A stretch of 64,000 bases of DNA, from the NCBI GenBank assembly GCA_021904315.1, contig CM038910.1:3038001-3102000 (forward strand). Reading direction: 5' to 3'. The stretch comes from Sphagnum magellanicum. Taxonomy: Eukaryota; Streptophyta; Sphagnopsida; Sphagnales; Sphagnaceae. Of this stretch, positions 1 to 13,335 are shown in pieces. Both the position numbers and the translations under genes were made by a program. The notes under the pieces were generated by a model. It was given only the letters and a program-made list of their open reading frames with translations, searched no databases and was not told where the DNA came from. How positions within the stretch are numbered: position 1 is the stretch's first letter; each line of letters opens with the position of its first letter.

Positions 1-1300
1 GAAATAAAGGCTAAAAACTTCCAAGAAATTATATCACGAAAATAATATGTAAGTGCAAATAGGGTTGTCAAAGTTGGCATTGGACAAATGGAACTTCCTT
101 GCGTAGGCCCAAATTAAAATCTTACTCCGACCTTGGGGTTAAGAAAAACCTTGACCCCAAAAGAGGAGGCAAGCAAGGTGAGCTTACAGGGACATGCACA
201 AGCTTTAAGTGCATCCCAAAGGGTTGGTTGGTAATGGCAACCAACGCAGGAAGTCATGACCCTGTTCGCGTACTTTAATCGTGTAGTTTCGGACTTGGGT
301 TTTTGGCAAAACCCAAATGTCGCTTCTCGTACCTTGATAAGTAAACCTTTTTAGTTAAGGCTTGATTGTTGTGATCAAGGCGCAAGGTTGGGAAAAGAGT
401 CATGTTAAGTAGCTTAGGTCAAGATTAGACTTGGCTTGAGTTCTTCATGAAAGGAAGGTTGAAAGAATGGCCTCCCAAATGAGGGCTCCGTTAATTAGGC
501 TAGTTTAAATCTTTTGGCGGAGCAAAGGTTAAGGGTTTTTCATGAGATACCTTTGGACTTGCTAAGAAAATGTTGGAAACTTGGGGACACCTAAGTTAGC
601 TTGAGGCAAGGTCCTGTTGCAAAAGTTGGCACTTGATGGCCAAGGATCCGAAAGAAAGCAATTGCAATTCTTGAAAGAAATTATAAGTGTCAATGAGGAC
701 ATTGACCTTTTCTTCTAGTGGGGAGAGTGTCGCAACCCTACTTTGAGAGAATGTGAGGATGAAACTCACTCTCTAGAAATTGGAACTTGGGAGTCCTTTG
801 GGACTCCCGACATTTCAGAGTTCGATTATAGGGGTCAAAACACCTCACATTGGGGTGTTCTCTATATCATTGGAAAGCTATCGAAGTGTAAATGTTGAAA
901 ATGGCCTCGCATGGGCCATTTGGACATCTACATCACAAGTTATGGCAAGAAGAAAGGTTGAGAGTCAAATTGGCAGTTTGACTTCTGACCACTAAAAGTC
1001 AGGATTCGACCTGACGCCGGTGTGTGTAGGTGGAGTGCAATACACCTTTGGAAAGCTCTCGAGGAGACCTACACGTTTGCTTTAAACCTCATCCCAATCG
1101 GAGGTTTGACCAAGGAGTTATGACCTTGCAAAATCCTAGGAGTCTAAATTATGATAGTTTCGGGACTCCTCTTTGGGAGTCCCAGGACAAAAAGCCATTT
1201 GGATGTGGGTGACGCAAAGAGGCACAAAGTATACTATATGGGGGAAGGTAGTGGCTTCCCCCAAGTTCAAATAAATCAGTTTAAATGATTGTGTGTCATT
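1..1300 (+). mobile_element. Decayed LTR retroelement 3' end with LTR start
   Basis: A purine-rich tract at about 718-727 is followed directly by TGTCGCAACCC at 728, the usual arrangement of a polypurine tract abutting an LTR that begins with TG. Bases 1-717 would then be the non-coding 3' internal part, and 728 onward the LTR. The LTR-like stretch contains the motif GGAAAGCTCTCGAGGAG near 1050, which recurs in diverged form at 21211-21399. No second LTR is in the window, no integrase or reverse transcriptase is readable, and the 3' boundary cannot be fixed. An unrelated intergenic repeat is possible. Confidence 0.35.
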
Positions 1301-1444
1301 TCATAGTTAATACCTTGGCTATGGCTGAATGGTAATGCTCTCATCATCCAAGGACATGGTGTTGTCCCATGCCCCAAAATTTTGTAGCAATACAGAACAC
1401 TAGCTACAAAGTTCTAACACAACATATGGTTTGAAAAATACAAT

Positions 1445-1735
1445 GCATTGATGGGGATGAATGGCAACGGATGGACGTTGGTGGATAGACGTCTATGGAT
1501 GGATGTCGGTGGACGGAAGGGGTGGGACGAACGAAATCGGAGAGATGGACGACGACAGATATCCAATGGAAATTGGACGAAACAGGGACAGACCTCGGAG
1601 GAAATGACAACGAACATTAGATGGAATGGGGATAGACGTTGGATGGAACGGGGATAGACGTTGGACGGAACGAAAACAAATGTCAAATGACACAATGGAA
1701 TGGAATGATGAAACGGAACGGACGGTGAATGTGAC
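1445..1735 (+). repeat. Degenerate GGATGGACG-type minisatellite
   Basis: The stretch is dominated by imperfect repeats of ATGGAACGGGGATAGACGTTGG and shorter GGATGGACG-like words. The clearest part is two adjacent 22-bp units at 1621-1642 and 1643-1664 differing at one base, followed by a partial third. Open frames on both strands here are a by-product of the repeat and not genes. Confidence 0.6.
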
Positions 1736-1800
1736 GAACTTCACCAACGGCAACATTGCAAAGCAATCCACATCCATGAGCTTTGCAGCCATGGCGTGCA

Positions 1801-2978
1801 AAAGAAAAGCGAGAATTTTTTTTCCTTCTACTTCATGGGTTTTTTAATATTATTCTCTTCTTCTTCTTCTTCTTCTTCTAGAATTATTATAAGGGCTACT
1901 CACTACATGATTGTAAGCTCAAAAACACACAAGAATGCACAACCTAGATGTTAACCTCCAAACCCATGTACAAGGAAAACAAGTGTATGTGGGGTTGCAT
2001 CATTTGGTGTAGATCTTGTACTGTAATCAAACCTTGTGTGTGTGTGTGTGCTCCCAAGACCTAAAGCTAACAGTAAAACAAGTTTCAGAATTGCTCGCTC
2101 CTTCCTCCCTCCAAAGTTTCGGAATTCATAACTTCACAAATTGTAGTTTATTTCCGGTGTCCCTTTTCCCTCGCTTGCGCTGCTACTAGTTATGGTTGTT
2201 GTTATTATTGTAGGTACAATACAATAGTAGAAAAAGAAAAAGAAATAGCAGCAACTCAAGAACACAAAAAACTAGCAAGCAAAATAAACCCAAGAAATTC
2301 AAAGCTAAGAAAAATCTATCGCTTTCAACATTAAATGACAGAGAGTAGTTTTTCTAGAATTAAATTAAAAAGAAGGAAAGAAAACCTAATGTATGTAAAT
2401 GGTGGCCGTGCAATAGCCATCATGAACATCAAGAAATCTAGTTTGACTATGAAGAAAATTTTCCTTGACAAAGGAATTCTAGAAAAACTAATAAGAGAAA
2501 GGAAGAGCTTAACCTTTTATATAGCCGTCAATAAAGCTAAAACCTTAAACAAGCCATAACCCTAAAACACTTAATTGTGTACAATAACCTAAGAACATAC
2601 ATTAACCCTAAGAATGTACATTAACCTTAAAGGCATGATTGACATGCCCGTAACCAACCATCATGTATGAGGCCATGCATACGAGCATGACATTAGACCT
2701 TTCTTTTGCAATTAGTTGCTTGAGCAAATTTGTATTAGCACCCTAAGAAGCTCATATGACAACAACCAAAAGAATTTTCTCTATGACAAAAAGAACACTT
2801 AAAAAATCATTCATAATTAAATAAAAATCAGTTATAATTTAGCTAGAGATCAAAAGACATTGATAAATAAATGTATATTAAAATATTAAAATTAGTTACA
2901 TAGAATTAATTTTTAATGTTGACATCAAATTAAAAAACAATGTTGTTGTCATGGTGTTGTGGTCATTGAAGCTAAGGT

Positions 2979-3016
<38 letters not shown>

Positions 3017-3640
3017 TACATCTACTCCTAAATTTTTCAATGTATCTCAAGCATTATTGAAAACAAAGATTCAAAACTTTCATTAATTAATTTTAATCCT
3101 GAAATGACTTCTTCAAGTCATATTGTACACCATTTAAAACAACCCTAATTCAATTATTATTGTGATGTTGCATTGTCAAAGGATTTGAACAATTATAACA
3201 CACAATAATAGATTGCAATTTAGTGTACAATAACATATTAGGTGCTTCTATCTTACTCAAGCATCCTTCCCTACAGACTTTATGCTGAATATTTGCCATG
3301 CACCCAAAAAAACAAACAAAAAGACATTTTTGAACTTTTTACACCAAGGCATGTCAAGTGGATATTAATTTGTGGTCTAAAGCTGTGCTTTATTTTCAAT
3401 TTTTTGATGTAGCTGAAGTGGCAATCATCCATAAGAAGATTCACCCAGATTTGGTGAGAAAATATGTATGAAAATAAAAAATCTTTAAGCATCCTTCTAT
3501 ATTTTTGGCTACCTACTGGAACTTTTGTATGGATTCTGTTGATTTTTTTGAAAAAATAATATATATATTTTCAGGATTCAGCAATTTATAAACTCAAAAA
3601 ACACTATATTTTCACCATAATTTTTTTAAAAATCGCCTAA
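1801..3640. other. AT-rich intergenic DNA with microsatellites
   Basis: No supportable gene. It holds a (CTT)n tract at about 1857-1879, a (TG)n tract at about 2035-2050 and a (TA)n tract at about 2983-3015. A 74-codon open frame at 2335-2559 has no recognisable motif and the composition of its surroundings. Confidence 0.6.
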
Positions 3641-3963
3641 ATTTTTTTTTGCTGAGGCCAGAGGAATATTTTGCCACCACTTTTTAAATTTCTACTGCAA
3701 TTTAGTATAGAAACTGGTGATTTTTTTCCAAAATTTTTAAAAAACTTATTTCTGAAATTTAGCAACTCAAAAACTCAAAAAATAGTAGAGTTTTGCCATT
3801 TTAAGAAAAAAATCACCAAAAACAAACAATGCTGACGCCTGACTCCTGAATCAGCACGAATATTGGCCACCACTTTTTATATTCTCTTACAGCTGGGCTG
3901 TTTTTCTTTTTTACCAAATTATGAAGCCGGGTGGAACTTGGTGTACAAAAGTGGTGTTTTATT

Positions 3964-4262
3964 GGCCTTGCCTTGGTAGGCAAGGATATTGTGTTTAGAT
4001 CCATTATAGAGTATCATAGCTTAAGGGATTTTGGCCCCTAGGTAATAAATAATAGGTCTATTTTTATATGAGGATTTTTGAAAGATGATATTTTGGCTTG
4101 TGTTGAAACTTGAGATTAGTTATGATAGAGTTATATCATCTTGAAGGATTTTGGTTTCTTTTAGAGGATTTTTTGAAGATTATATTTTGGCATGGTGAAA
4201 TATTTGAGTTTCCATAATTCTTCTTTTGCCCTAAGATCCTTTTTAATGTAAATGGCAAGGCC
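3964..4262 (+). mobile_element. MITE-like element, copy 1
   Basis: A 299-bp non-coding segment starts with GGCCTTGCC (3964-3972) and ends with the inverted GGCAAGGCC (4254-4262). A second copy lies in the opposite orientation at 29265-29560 and aligns over its whole length with scattered substitutions and small indels, by eye close to 90% identity. Just inside the first end, CCTTGCC and GGCAAGG form a small hairpin. Similarity continues about 23 bp past the right end through ACAGTGTGACACACCCCTTG, so the true element boundary may lie outside the inverted repeats. There is no clear target-site duplication and no coding capacity. Confidence 0.55.
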
Positions 4263-4619
4263 ACAGTGTGACACACCCCTTGTTTTGTTAGGCACCACAC
4301 TTTCTTATATTCTCTCTTACAGTTTAGTTGCAGGTGTTTCTTTTTACATTTTGTGATCACAAAAATTTGGCAAATGTTTCCAAAAATAGTAACAAATTTT
4401 GTCGAATTCAGTGATTTTTTTTGGGGGGGCGAAAATCCACCACTTGGAAACCCAAAAAAGGGGAGCTGCCAAGGGCCAAAAGGAGTTTTTTTTAAATAGA
4501 AAAGTTCACTAAATTCATCATATTTTTTATTCAAAGACCCTCTCAACAATTCGCCATATGTAGACATTTGCCTTCGAGCTTGTCGCCAGAATATAAAGCG
4601 CTTCCAAAATTTATCGTAA

Positions 4620-4709
4620 GTCATGTACAAAAAGTGGTGTTTTACTGAAAGTCATGTGCAAAAGTTGTGTTTTTATCGTAAATCATGTACAAAAGTGGCG
4701 TTTTACTTG
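4620..4709 (+). repeat. Three tandem copies of a ~30-bp unit
   Basis: Three adjacent diverged units, each built on CATGTACAAAAGTGGTGTTTTACT, lie just upstream of the GDSL esterase. A related single unit is at about 3941-3963, next to the MITE-like element. The array may lie in the esterase promoter. Confidence 0.6.
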
Positions 4710-4920
4710 AGCTTTGCAGTACACCGCCGTTATCCCTTCTTCCACGAGCAGCAGCCAGCAGTCAGAAGAGCTTGTTGTTGCATTTGTTTGTTCTTAGTTG
4801 CTTCTTTGCGGATGGTGTTAAGTAAAGTGTGAAAGCTTCTTGCATTTTCACTTGCACTTTCCCCCCACAGATTTGCTTGCTGGCTGCTGTGGTTGCTGCT
4901 GCTGTTGTGTGTGAGCAAAA

Positions 4921-7260
4921 ATGGCAAAATTGCGTGCACATTTTGTATTGTTTGGTGACTCCATTACACAACACTCCTTCGCAAATGAAGGCTGGGGAGC
5001 TGCGCTAGCCGATCTCTACTCCCGTAAGGTAGGTTTTATCTTGTCCGTCTTTGATGTCCCAACTCTCTTATTTTCATTTTTTCTCTTATCTCTCACCCTT
5101 CCGTTTGTTTCCTTTTCTGTAGTGCCTATGTGTGGCAGAGGGGTGGTATAAAGATGCCGGAAGTTTGTGAACTGTGGGCATTGGAGGAGGGTTTTTTCCT
5201 ATTCTCTTTTTTCATGGGGCGAAGAAATTAGGGTTTCGTTAGGTTTTTGTCTTTAGGTCGACTTGACGGATTTTTTGTTTTTGTTTTTTTTTTTTTTTTT
5301 GGGTTGTTTACGAGCGGAGCTTTGATTGGTCTTTGGGTGGCAGGCAGATGTGTTTCTGCGGGGATACAGTGGATACAACACGAGATGGGCTCTGTTGCTT
5401 CTGGACAAGGTTTTTCCAAAGGTGGTAAGACACTGGAGAATATCTTTGATTTCAAATTTGTTTGTTTCAGCATTTGGAAAGTAGTGCTTACACAGAGAGC
5501 CAGGAACTAGCTGTGATCTTGTGAAGATCTGATTTGGTTATTTGCTTACACGAAAATGTAATGCAAATTTGGACAGGAAGTGAGCAAAAGGTATTGTTGA
5601 CCTGCATTGCTTCAAACATGCTGAAGCTTTCCTTTGGGCTGGTTGGGATGATGGGAATCAGTCGTCTTCAGCACCTGAAGTTGTGACTGTGTTTTTTGGA
5701 GCAAACGATGCAGCTTTGCCAGACCGTGGCAGCCAGCGGCAGCATGTTCCTATCTCTGAGTACAAGGAAAATTTGCATCGGATTGTGTCACACATAAAGG
5801 TCAGCCCTACAGCTTTGCAATCAACAATCTTATCTTGCTCATCTCCTAGAAAGTGGAAGCATGCAGCTACTTCAATTCCCTAATTTCATCAAACATAGCT
5901 AGTATCAGGAAGGGAGTGCAATTGACTGGCATTATTTCAGAATTGTTGGATTTGTGGAGTATTTTGAAAGATTTCCAAGAGTTCATCCACCTTCCTTTCT
6001 CTTTTGGATTTTGAATTTGCTGATTTGTCAGGATGGTCAACTTTATGGCTGGTGTGATTGGGTATGTGGGCTCCTTGCAATATTTATGCATCGTGTAAAA
6101 TCTTCATGGATTGTGTGTCCTATCACTTCTTTGATTCAACAGGCACAAGGACATTGGTGCAGTGGTTTCCAGTGACCAATGACTTCCCAGTTGATTCTTA
6201 TCTTACCAACAACAATTTGGCTGCAGGGCAATTCAGAAACAACAGTGGTGGTGTTGATCACACCTCCTCCAGTTGATGAGGTGGGACGCTGTGTATTTGC
6301 CAGGTCAGTGACAGTCTACTTCCATGCTTTCTGTGGCTGAGATACTTGGTAGTCCAGGTTTGATGGTTTAGTGAAATGACAGGACGACATATGGTGATAA
6401 AGCAGAAGAGCTTCCAGAGCGCACCAATGAAGTTACAAAGCTCTATGCACAGGCTTGCAAAGATGTGGCCAAGGAAGCAGGTGTTCCTGTCATTGACCTG
6501 TGGTCTCTCTTTCAACAGACACAAAACTGGCAGCAGGCTTATCTCAGGTTGGTACATAAATGATCCTGACTGCTGGAAAGGCAACATGACTGGGCTGGCA
6601 TGAACATGCTTACCTTCATAGCCTGATGCACTGGGAAACAACAAGCTCATACCTTTTGTAAGGTGGAATGAATCTGAAGGTAGCAAGAGAGTGGCATGCT
6701 CTACAAACACTAATAACCATTTCATCTAGGTTAATTTCATTCCAATCACAATGTCACTTCTCATCATAAACAGGAGATGATGTTTGTACATCCACAGTTC
6801 ACACTCAGCAGTGTCCATGTGTTTCTATCTTTAATTCTTGTTAATGTGTGTGTACATTGTGATGACAGTGATGGGCTCCATCTCACACCCAGAGGAAACA
6901 GAGTTGTCTTTGAGGAGCTTGTAAATGTGCTTAACTGTAGGCCATATTTGACAGCTGATGAACTGCCAATGGATTTTCCACCGTTTTCTGAAATTGATTG
7001 GAAGAACCCACCCAGTATCTTTCAGGCCAAGGAATGCAACACTGCTCATGTACTTGTTCTAATCCTTTCTAGTTTTCTTGATGATTCTGAGTAGTTTATA
7101 TGTTCTTCTTGGTTTGTTATGTGTTACTTCAGGGTCTTTGATCTCCAAATTGAAGGTGTTAAGATTTCCCTTCACATTTTCTCTTAGAGTTTGCATGATG
7201 ACTTTAATGGTTGTTTCCTTTTGGCAGGGAAGCATGAGTCTGGGTGGTGACACAGATTAA
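4921..7260 (+). CDS. GDSL-type (SGNH) esterase, isoamyl acetate-hydrolysing esterase family
   Basis: A seven-exon model follows phase and GT-AG sites: 4921-5028, 5344-5421, about 5662-5799, 6227-6303, 6383-6547, 6869-7049 and 7228-7260. It gives about 259 residues, normal for the plant family related to Arabidopsis At5g45920 and animal IAH1. Visible SGNH blocks are FGDSIT (nucleophile Ser14), the block II glycine in [10 protein letters not shown], the block III asparagine in FFGAND, and DGLHLT with the catalytic Asp and His. LPERTNEV and ITPPPVDE are typical of the plant subfamily. The enzyme should hydrolyse small esters or acyl groups. There is no signal peptide, so a cytosolic location is likely. 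The exon 3 acceptor is the least certain. Without the last intron, exon 6 would run on to a TAG at 7094. Confidence 0.88.
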
Positions 7261-10200
7261 CTTCCAGAGCATTCTTGGTAAATAACCTGAAAGGTAAGTG
7301 CAAGTGTAGAAGCCTTTTTCTCTTGTTAAACCATTTTGCTTCAGGACTTGATGAAGATAGTATCTGCCTAGAGCCCATCTAACCATCAGATGTCGGGTTG
7401 AATATTTATTTCAAGGCTCATGAATGTACACTTAACCAGCAACTTTCATTCTCATGCTTGCTGACCAAGCTTTAGCTAAGGTTGACAAAGACAGATCCTA
7501 TGATGGCTTTAGTTTGTTGAATAATGAGAATTGAATACCACTTTGGAACCTGGGCTGTAAAGACATTTGGGTGTAGCTAGTGCAATTTGATTAGTATCAA
7601 ACCATCAGCTGTTGAGTGTGCTCTTTCTTTGGCATAAATAAGATTATTCTTGAAGGCAGATTCATGGCTCATGGACTTCAGTAATCAATGTCATTTATTG
7701 AACTTGCACAAAGGACCCAGGTGATGATGCTAAATGTGGGGGGGCACCTTGAGATTTTGCAGGCACCTCTGAATGCTAGTCACCTGAAAGGGAAGTTTGA
7801 ACATCTTCATGGGTGGCTGTCACTTGAGATAATAGATCCACTTGGTCCATTGTTAATTGCTGAGTTGAATTAAACTGAGAATCTTTTCAGTTTACAATTC
7901 CACATTCATGAGTTTTCTATTCGTGAAACTTGACAATTATATGAACAGAGAAGCAATTGGTAACTTTTGATAATCTATTAGTGGTAGCTGGTAAAATTTG
8001 GCCCTCTTGTGGTGAGTGGATGAGTACATTTGATACCAGACTATGTATTGGATATTGCTGATTGCTTTGAAATTGGCAGTGGAAGTATAAAGACCAGGGG
8101 AAAACTCAACTATTACAATGCCAAAGTACTCTTGCTGTTCTAGTGTTTCACAGCTACACCTTTTCAAAAGACTCTTAACTCCAACTCAAAACTACAACCC
8201 ATTGCATGCGTTTAGAATCCCTTCTAAATCCTCCTCTAATTTTCCTTCTGCACAAAGCGATACAAAGATGACATTGATACAATGAAAATAGGATCTTTAT
8301 TTTGATCTTCTTAAAAATCTCTTGGGTGATTGGGTTGATTTCACTTTTTAAGATGAACTATTTAACCTCATTAGCATCACCCCTTTGGAAGTGGATAACA
8401 AGTCCACCATTACTAACTAAATAATTATTAAGTTACTAGGATGTTTATGGCACTAACTAGTTTAGGGACTTTTTTATTTTTAACATTCATCATTAAAATC
8501 CAATCACAAAAGAATGTTACACTTGTGATAACTCAAACTAAATTCTATAAAGATGTTGAACTTGTTGTGACTTAATCAAACTCCTAAAACACAAACTTCA
8601 TAACATGAACCTAAGGTTGCTACACTTGTATGGTAAGGCACTTGCATTTACAAAAACATATCAAGGGGCAACAAAAGTAAAGCACATTGTGAACACAAAG
8701 TGATCTATTGGGCATCAACCCAAGCTTACCATACCAACAAGCAAAAAAAATCATGATAATCAAAATTCAAACATATTTGCAATTGCGCTTTGTAGTACCC
8801 TGATTAAAACATAATCAACATGTTCGGGTAGACCAAAAGTCAAACAATACCTATTCAATGGTCAAGTTAGGCGATGGCTTTGTCCCATGCCTAGTAATTA
8901 ATCACACCAAGCACAACCCCCAAGCTCATTATGACAATAATGACACACATGAGAAAGCACATAACCTTTCATTTGAAGTTTCACACTAAACAATAAGCAC
9001 ATATTATCAAGAGGTCAACCTAATAACATATGCTCACTTCCAAGTTGTAATCGAATGATACAAATTTTCCGCCTACCCCTTAAAAGCATATGACAACTTG
9101 ACTAACATGCAAACAAGAAATAGGCACAACCCAACAAACACACATGGAGATGCACAAATCATGCAACACAAATTTTCACTTTTGTGAATCTTGCACAAGA
9201 ATCGTGATAAGAATTCAAATCCTTTAAATTTGTTGATGGCGCAACACTCCTCCACTTATAAGGTGCAGAAAAAAATAGTCACTAATAAAATGCTAAACCT
9301 CAAAAATGATTAGTACCAAAATGCTAGCCAAAACCCACCTTACACCCTAGAATGAACCTCTAAAACTTCCTATCTCCAATTGGCCAAAAAATTCACACTT
9401 GAAATGCTCTTCAACAAAAACTCAACAATGTAAACAACACATCAATCTGACCTTGTATGTTAAGCATATGAATTTTCAAGAATTAATGAAAATAAATTCA
9501 AAAATAGAGAAAATAACTTTTAGACCTCCAAACTTTTAGTTGAAATTTTTTTTGCACACTTGCAGGCCTCTAAATCTCCACAAAATAAATTCAAAAACTT
9601 AAAAATCACTCGAATCCAACATTGTATGTGAAAATTACAGACTTTCAAAGTTTATGGATGGATGATAATTGTTCATCCAAATCAGGGATGCAAATTGACC
9701 ACTTGGATGACATTTAAAATAAAAATTAAACCCTTGGATGGATAAAATATTTTAATTATGGATGAAAATGCTTCTAGATGGACAGAAAAAAGAAAAAAAA
9801 AAATCTTGACGAGTTCAAATTATTGCCAAACTTGTCCCCTAGGTTGAAAAATTATAAACAAAAAGGTAGGCTTGGATTGGACCCCCTAAACCCATTTATC
9901 TTAGGCCTCCCCAAAGCCTGACTAATTTTTCAACCTCCCAAAACCTTGCATGTTTGGGGGAGGTTCACATGAGCTTGGAGCTCATGGCGATGGCATCACA
10001 GAGCTTCACACCCGTGCCATCACCACCCCCCTTCTTTTTTTTTCCTTCATCTTTTCTTCCTTCTTTTTTATTGTAACTCCAATTAGAAGGATAGGAAGGG
10101 AACTCCCTACCTCCCTTTTCATCAACACACATGGCTGCTGGTGGCTTGTTACTGAACATGCTCCACGCTCCCACCCCCCCCCCCCCCCCCCCCCAGTTCT

Positions 10201-11035
10201 AGGAAGTCGGGCGACACTTGTGGGTTGTGGCAACGGCAATGGCGGCACTCCTTGATGCTGCTGCCGCCTAATGCATTTGCTAGAAAAACCTAGAAAGAGA
10301 GAAAAATGGTGGGGAGTGTCGGAAATAATAATAATAATAATAATAATAAAAACAAGAGGGGCCCCTGGGAGAAACCAAAGGCCTTCCTCTTGAGTTTTTT
10401 TTAATTTCTTCACAACTTTGTGCAAGCTTCAAACTCCAGGGTCTACTGCTTGTTTGGGTTCAACTCCCAAAGGAGTTTTTCACAAAAAAATCTTCACAAA
10501 ATCATCATTTTCACCTATGAAGCAAACCAATAAATGAATAAACAGTGTTTCCACCCCGAATAAAACTCCTGCATAAACAACTCGTAATAACATAAACAAA
10601 ACACAACTACTTAGAACTTGCTATTAACCAAATCCCATGCATAACACACATACAAAACTAAATTGAAACTTAGTGCGAAACAAATCTAGCCTAATTGCAA
10701 CACAACACCAACTAATCACTTTTGAGAATTGAAAATGTGATTCGCTTACAACAAGCAAGAATCTAAGCCCAAAACATAAAAGTAGCAAAATCATGAATAA
10801 AATAAAATTACATAACATAAAAAAAACTTGTAAACATGAAAACACTATGCTTTGAAATTTTTAATTACCAAAAGTGATTTGATATCACACAACTTGAGAT
10901 TATATCTCATGATAAAATATGTGAAACCATGTTCACACCTGAATTGGTTCCAAATAAAATTAATAATTTAAATAACCTAGTTTATTTTTAACTAAGTGGG
11001 ACTTAACTAAATAGCTAAACTAACGCACCTAACAC
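7261..11035. other. Esterase 3' flank and AT-rich intergenic DNA
   Basis: The first few hundred bases probably include the esterase 3' UTR. Beyond that I see no gene. Low-complexity features are a run of 21 C at 10174-10194 and an (AAT)n tract at about 10324-10349. Open frames between 9950 and 10425 run through these tracts and are not convincing. Confidence 0.6.
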
Positions 11036-11335
11036 CAAACACCTCATTGTGGATTTATTTTTTTGCAATAAATGAGATATAATCATGTCTTAAGCATCAC
11101 GTTGTGAAAATATTTTTTTGTAATAGGTGAAGTTTGATTTTGGTTTAAACACCTTATTATAAAAGAAGTTTCTTTATAATAGGTGAGATTTGATTATGGT
11201 TTAAGCACCTTGTTGCAATTTGTTTTTTCTTTAAAATAGATCAAGTTTGACTATGATTTAAGCATTATGTTGTAAAAAGATCTTCTTTTTAGTAAGTGAG
11301 GTTTGATCATGGTTCAAGCATCCCATTATAAATAC
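11036..11335 (+). repeat. AT-rich tandem array, ~56-bp period
   Basis: The word TAAGCACCTTGTTGTA or close variants recurs at 11036, 11091, 11146, 11202, 11259 and 11315, spacings of 55, 55, 56, 57 and 56 bp. Units also share GGTGAGGTTTGATTATGG. A seventh, displaced unit lies near 11408. The units are strongly diverged, so this is an old array. Nothing in it looks coding. Confidence 0.75.
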
Positions 11336-11439
11336 ATTTATTGTTTGTACCAGGTAACCATCCGTCAAATGTCGAGTCTTTGCAATAAGTAATGTTTGAG
11401 GATTTGTCAAGCATCTAATTGTAATTTTTTTGATTTTGT

Positions 11440-13321
11440 CAAAGGTTCATGAAATTTTATTTATTTCTTTGTTATGGGTTGTTTAATTTGCTTATTTTGT
11501 GAGGATATTTTTGGAAGGCATGAGGAAAGGTACATCTTCACCTTCATTGTTTTGGTGTAACAAATGTTAGGTACATTTGATGACTATTTTTCTGGACTCT
11601 TAAACAATTTTATTATAACAATGTTTATTTTTTTACATTATATGAAGTTTTGAAACATTTATTATTTCTGAATTACAAAATTCAAAGCACACAATTTACC
11701 AATTTTTTTAAAAAAAGAGTCATACTTAATACCATTTAGGACCTAATTCAAGAAAAACATCCGTGTAAGTTTCTATATGCCACCATTCAAAAATCTTTTG
11801 TAAATATTTTAATTATAAGTGAACTATAAATGAATTAGAAAATTAATTGTGAATGAATTACGAATAGACTAATATCAACTATGATTTATTTTTTAATTCA
11901 AAGAAATTAAAAACAAATAAATGAATTATAAACCATTTATAAATGAATTACATTTGAAATGAAAAATGAATAAAATTCATTGATGATGATGATGTCAATA
12001 ATGATGTTGTTGATGATCATGCTAGTCGATGTTGATGTTCATGATATATTATTAAAATAAATCCAAAGTTTTCAACTTTATTTTTAAAGATGTAATTGTT
12101 TTAATAATGTCAAATTACATGAAACTTATGCCAATTTAAGGAAGATTATATGAACTTATTGAATAAAAAAATTGATAATGAATAATAATTAAATAATTGT
12201 ATTGCTTGACAATTAATACAAGTCAAACATAAGATAAATTAAAAATACAAATGTTATAACTTGTGTCGACAAGATTGATACATGATTTTTTTGAATCTTT
12301 ATTTATATTATGCAATATACTTTTAAAAAGTTCATCAATTTTTTAAAACATATGTCAACTTCATCTTTTATAAGCTTTCACTAATCATGTTTATAAATAA
12401 ATAAAATTAACATGTTTTTCAAAAATCTTTTTGCAAACTTCCTTATCTTATTTAGTGTGTATGATAATGTGATTTTATAATATTAAATTCTAAAGTGTAA
12501 AAAATCAAATAAATCAATGAAAATTGAATTTGAAATTACAGGTAAAAACTTTATTTAATCTACCTAGCAAATACCTATACTACACAAGTGTTATTTAAAT
12601 GTTTGATCAATGTATCAAAATGAAAAGAAATTCAATTTGACCATTATCAAAAGAAAGCACCATGTTGCCATTTTGTACTTTCAAAAATCGTATATAAAAC
12701 AATTTTGAATGACATTCATCAAGTTCTACAATTTGTTTTATTTGAAAATCAAATTACAAGTGCACAAAATTGTAAAATTATAAGTGTTGTAATTAAAACT
12801 ATCTATTTATTGTTAATTTGTTTCCTCATAATCCTTTGAACTTTGAAAATAGTTTTGAAAGAAGCCTTAGGATTTTCTATGACAATTTTGATCATTTCAA
12901 AGACATTAAGGGTAACTTTGCAACACACAAGTACACACACATTTAAGTCTTAACCCTAAATAACATGTACATCACATTATAAACATTAAACATAAAAATA
13001 TATTTTAAATTAAAAAATTAATCAAAATTGAGTTTCCTTGTAAGGAGATTTTTTATTTTAAAAAATTTATTGTGTCATACTAATGAAAAAAACAGAATCC
13101 TATTTTAACGTAATAACATGTGTCATCATAACATAATAATTGATGGAAGAAACGAATGGAAGAAACAACTGCTACTTCTTAGATTTTCAAACATCCTTTT
13201 TTTAATTCATTTCCATGTGGTTAGTAGAGGAAATAATAATTTGAAATAGGACATAATTTTCTTAACAAGTTCTCACAAAATAACTTCATTTCAAATTCTA
13301 ATGACAAAAACATTCAAAGAA
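11440..13321. other. AT-rich intergenic DNA, no feature seen
   Basis: Very AT-rich sequence with short homopolymer runs and a few GATGAT and ATGATG words near 11985-12010. No open frame, RNA gene or repeat boundary could be supported on either strand. Confidence 0.6.
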
Positions 13322-13335
13322 CTAGTGTAACTAAA

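Noticed and set aside
1320..1395. tRNA-like box A words (TGGCTGAATGG)
   Set aside because: No matching box B at the right distance, and no cloverleaf could be drawn.
4136..4630. 164-codon minus-strand frame
   Set aside because: It runs through the MITE-like element and low-complexity AT-rich DNA. The second element copy does not keep the frame and no motif is recognisable.
10006..10425. 139-codon minus-strand frame
   Set aside because: It consists largely of translated poly-G, (ATT)n and A/G-rich tracts (Ile and Gly runs), with no family pattern.
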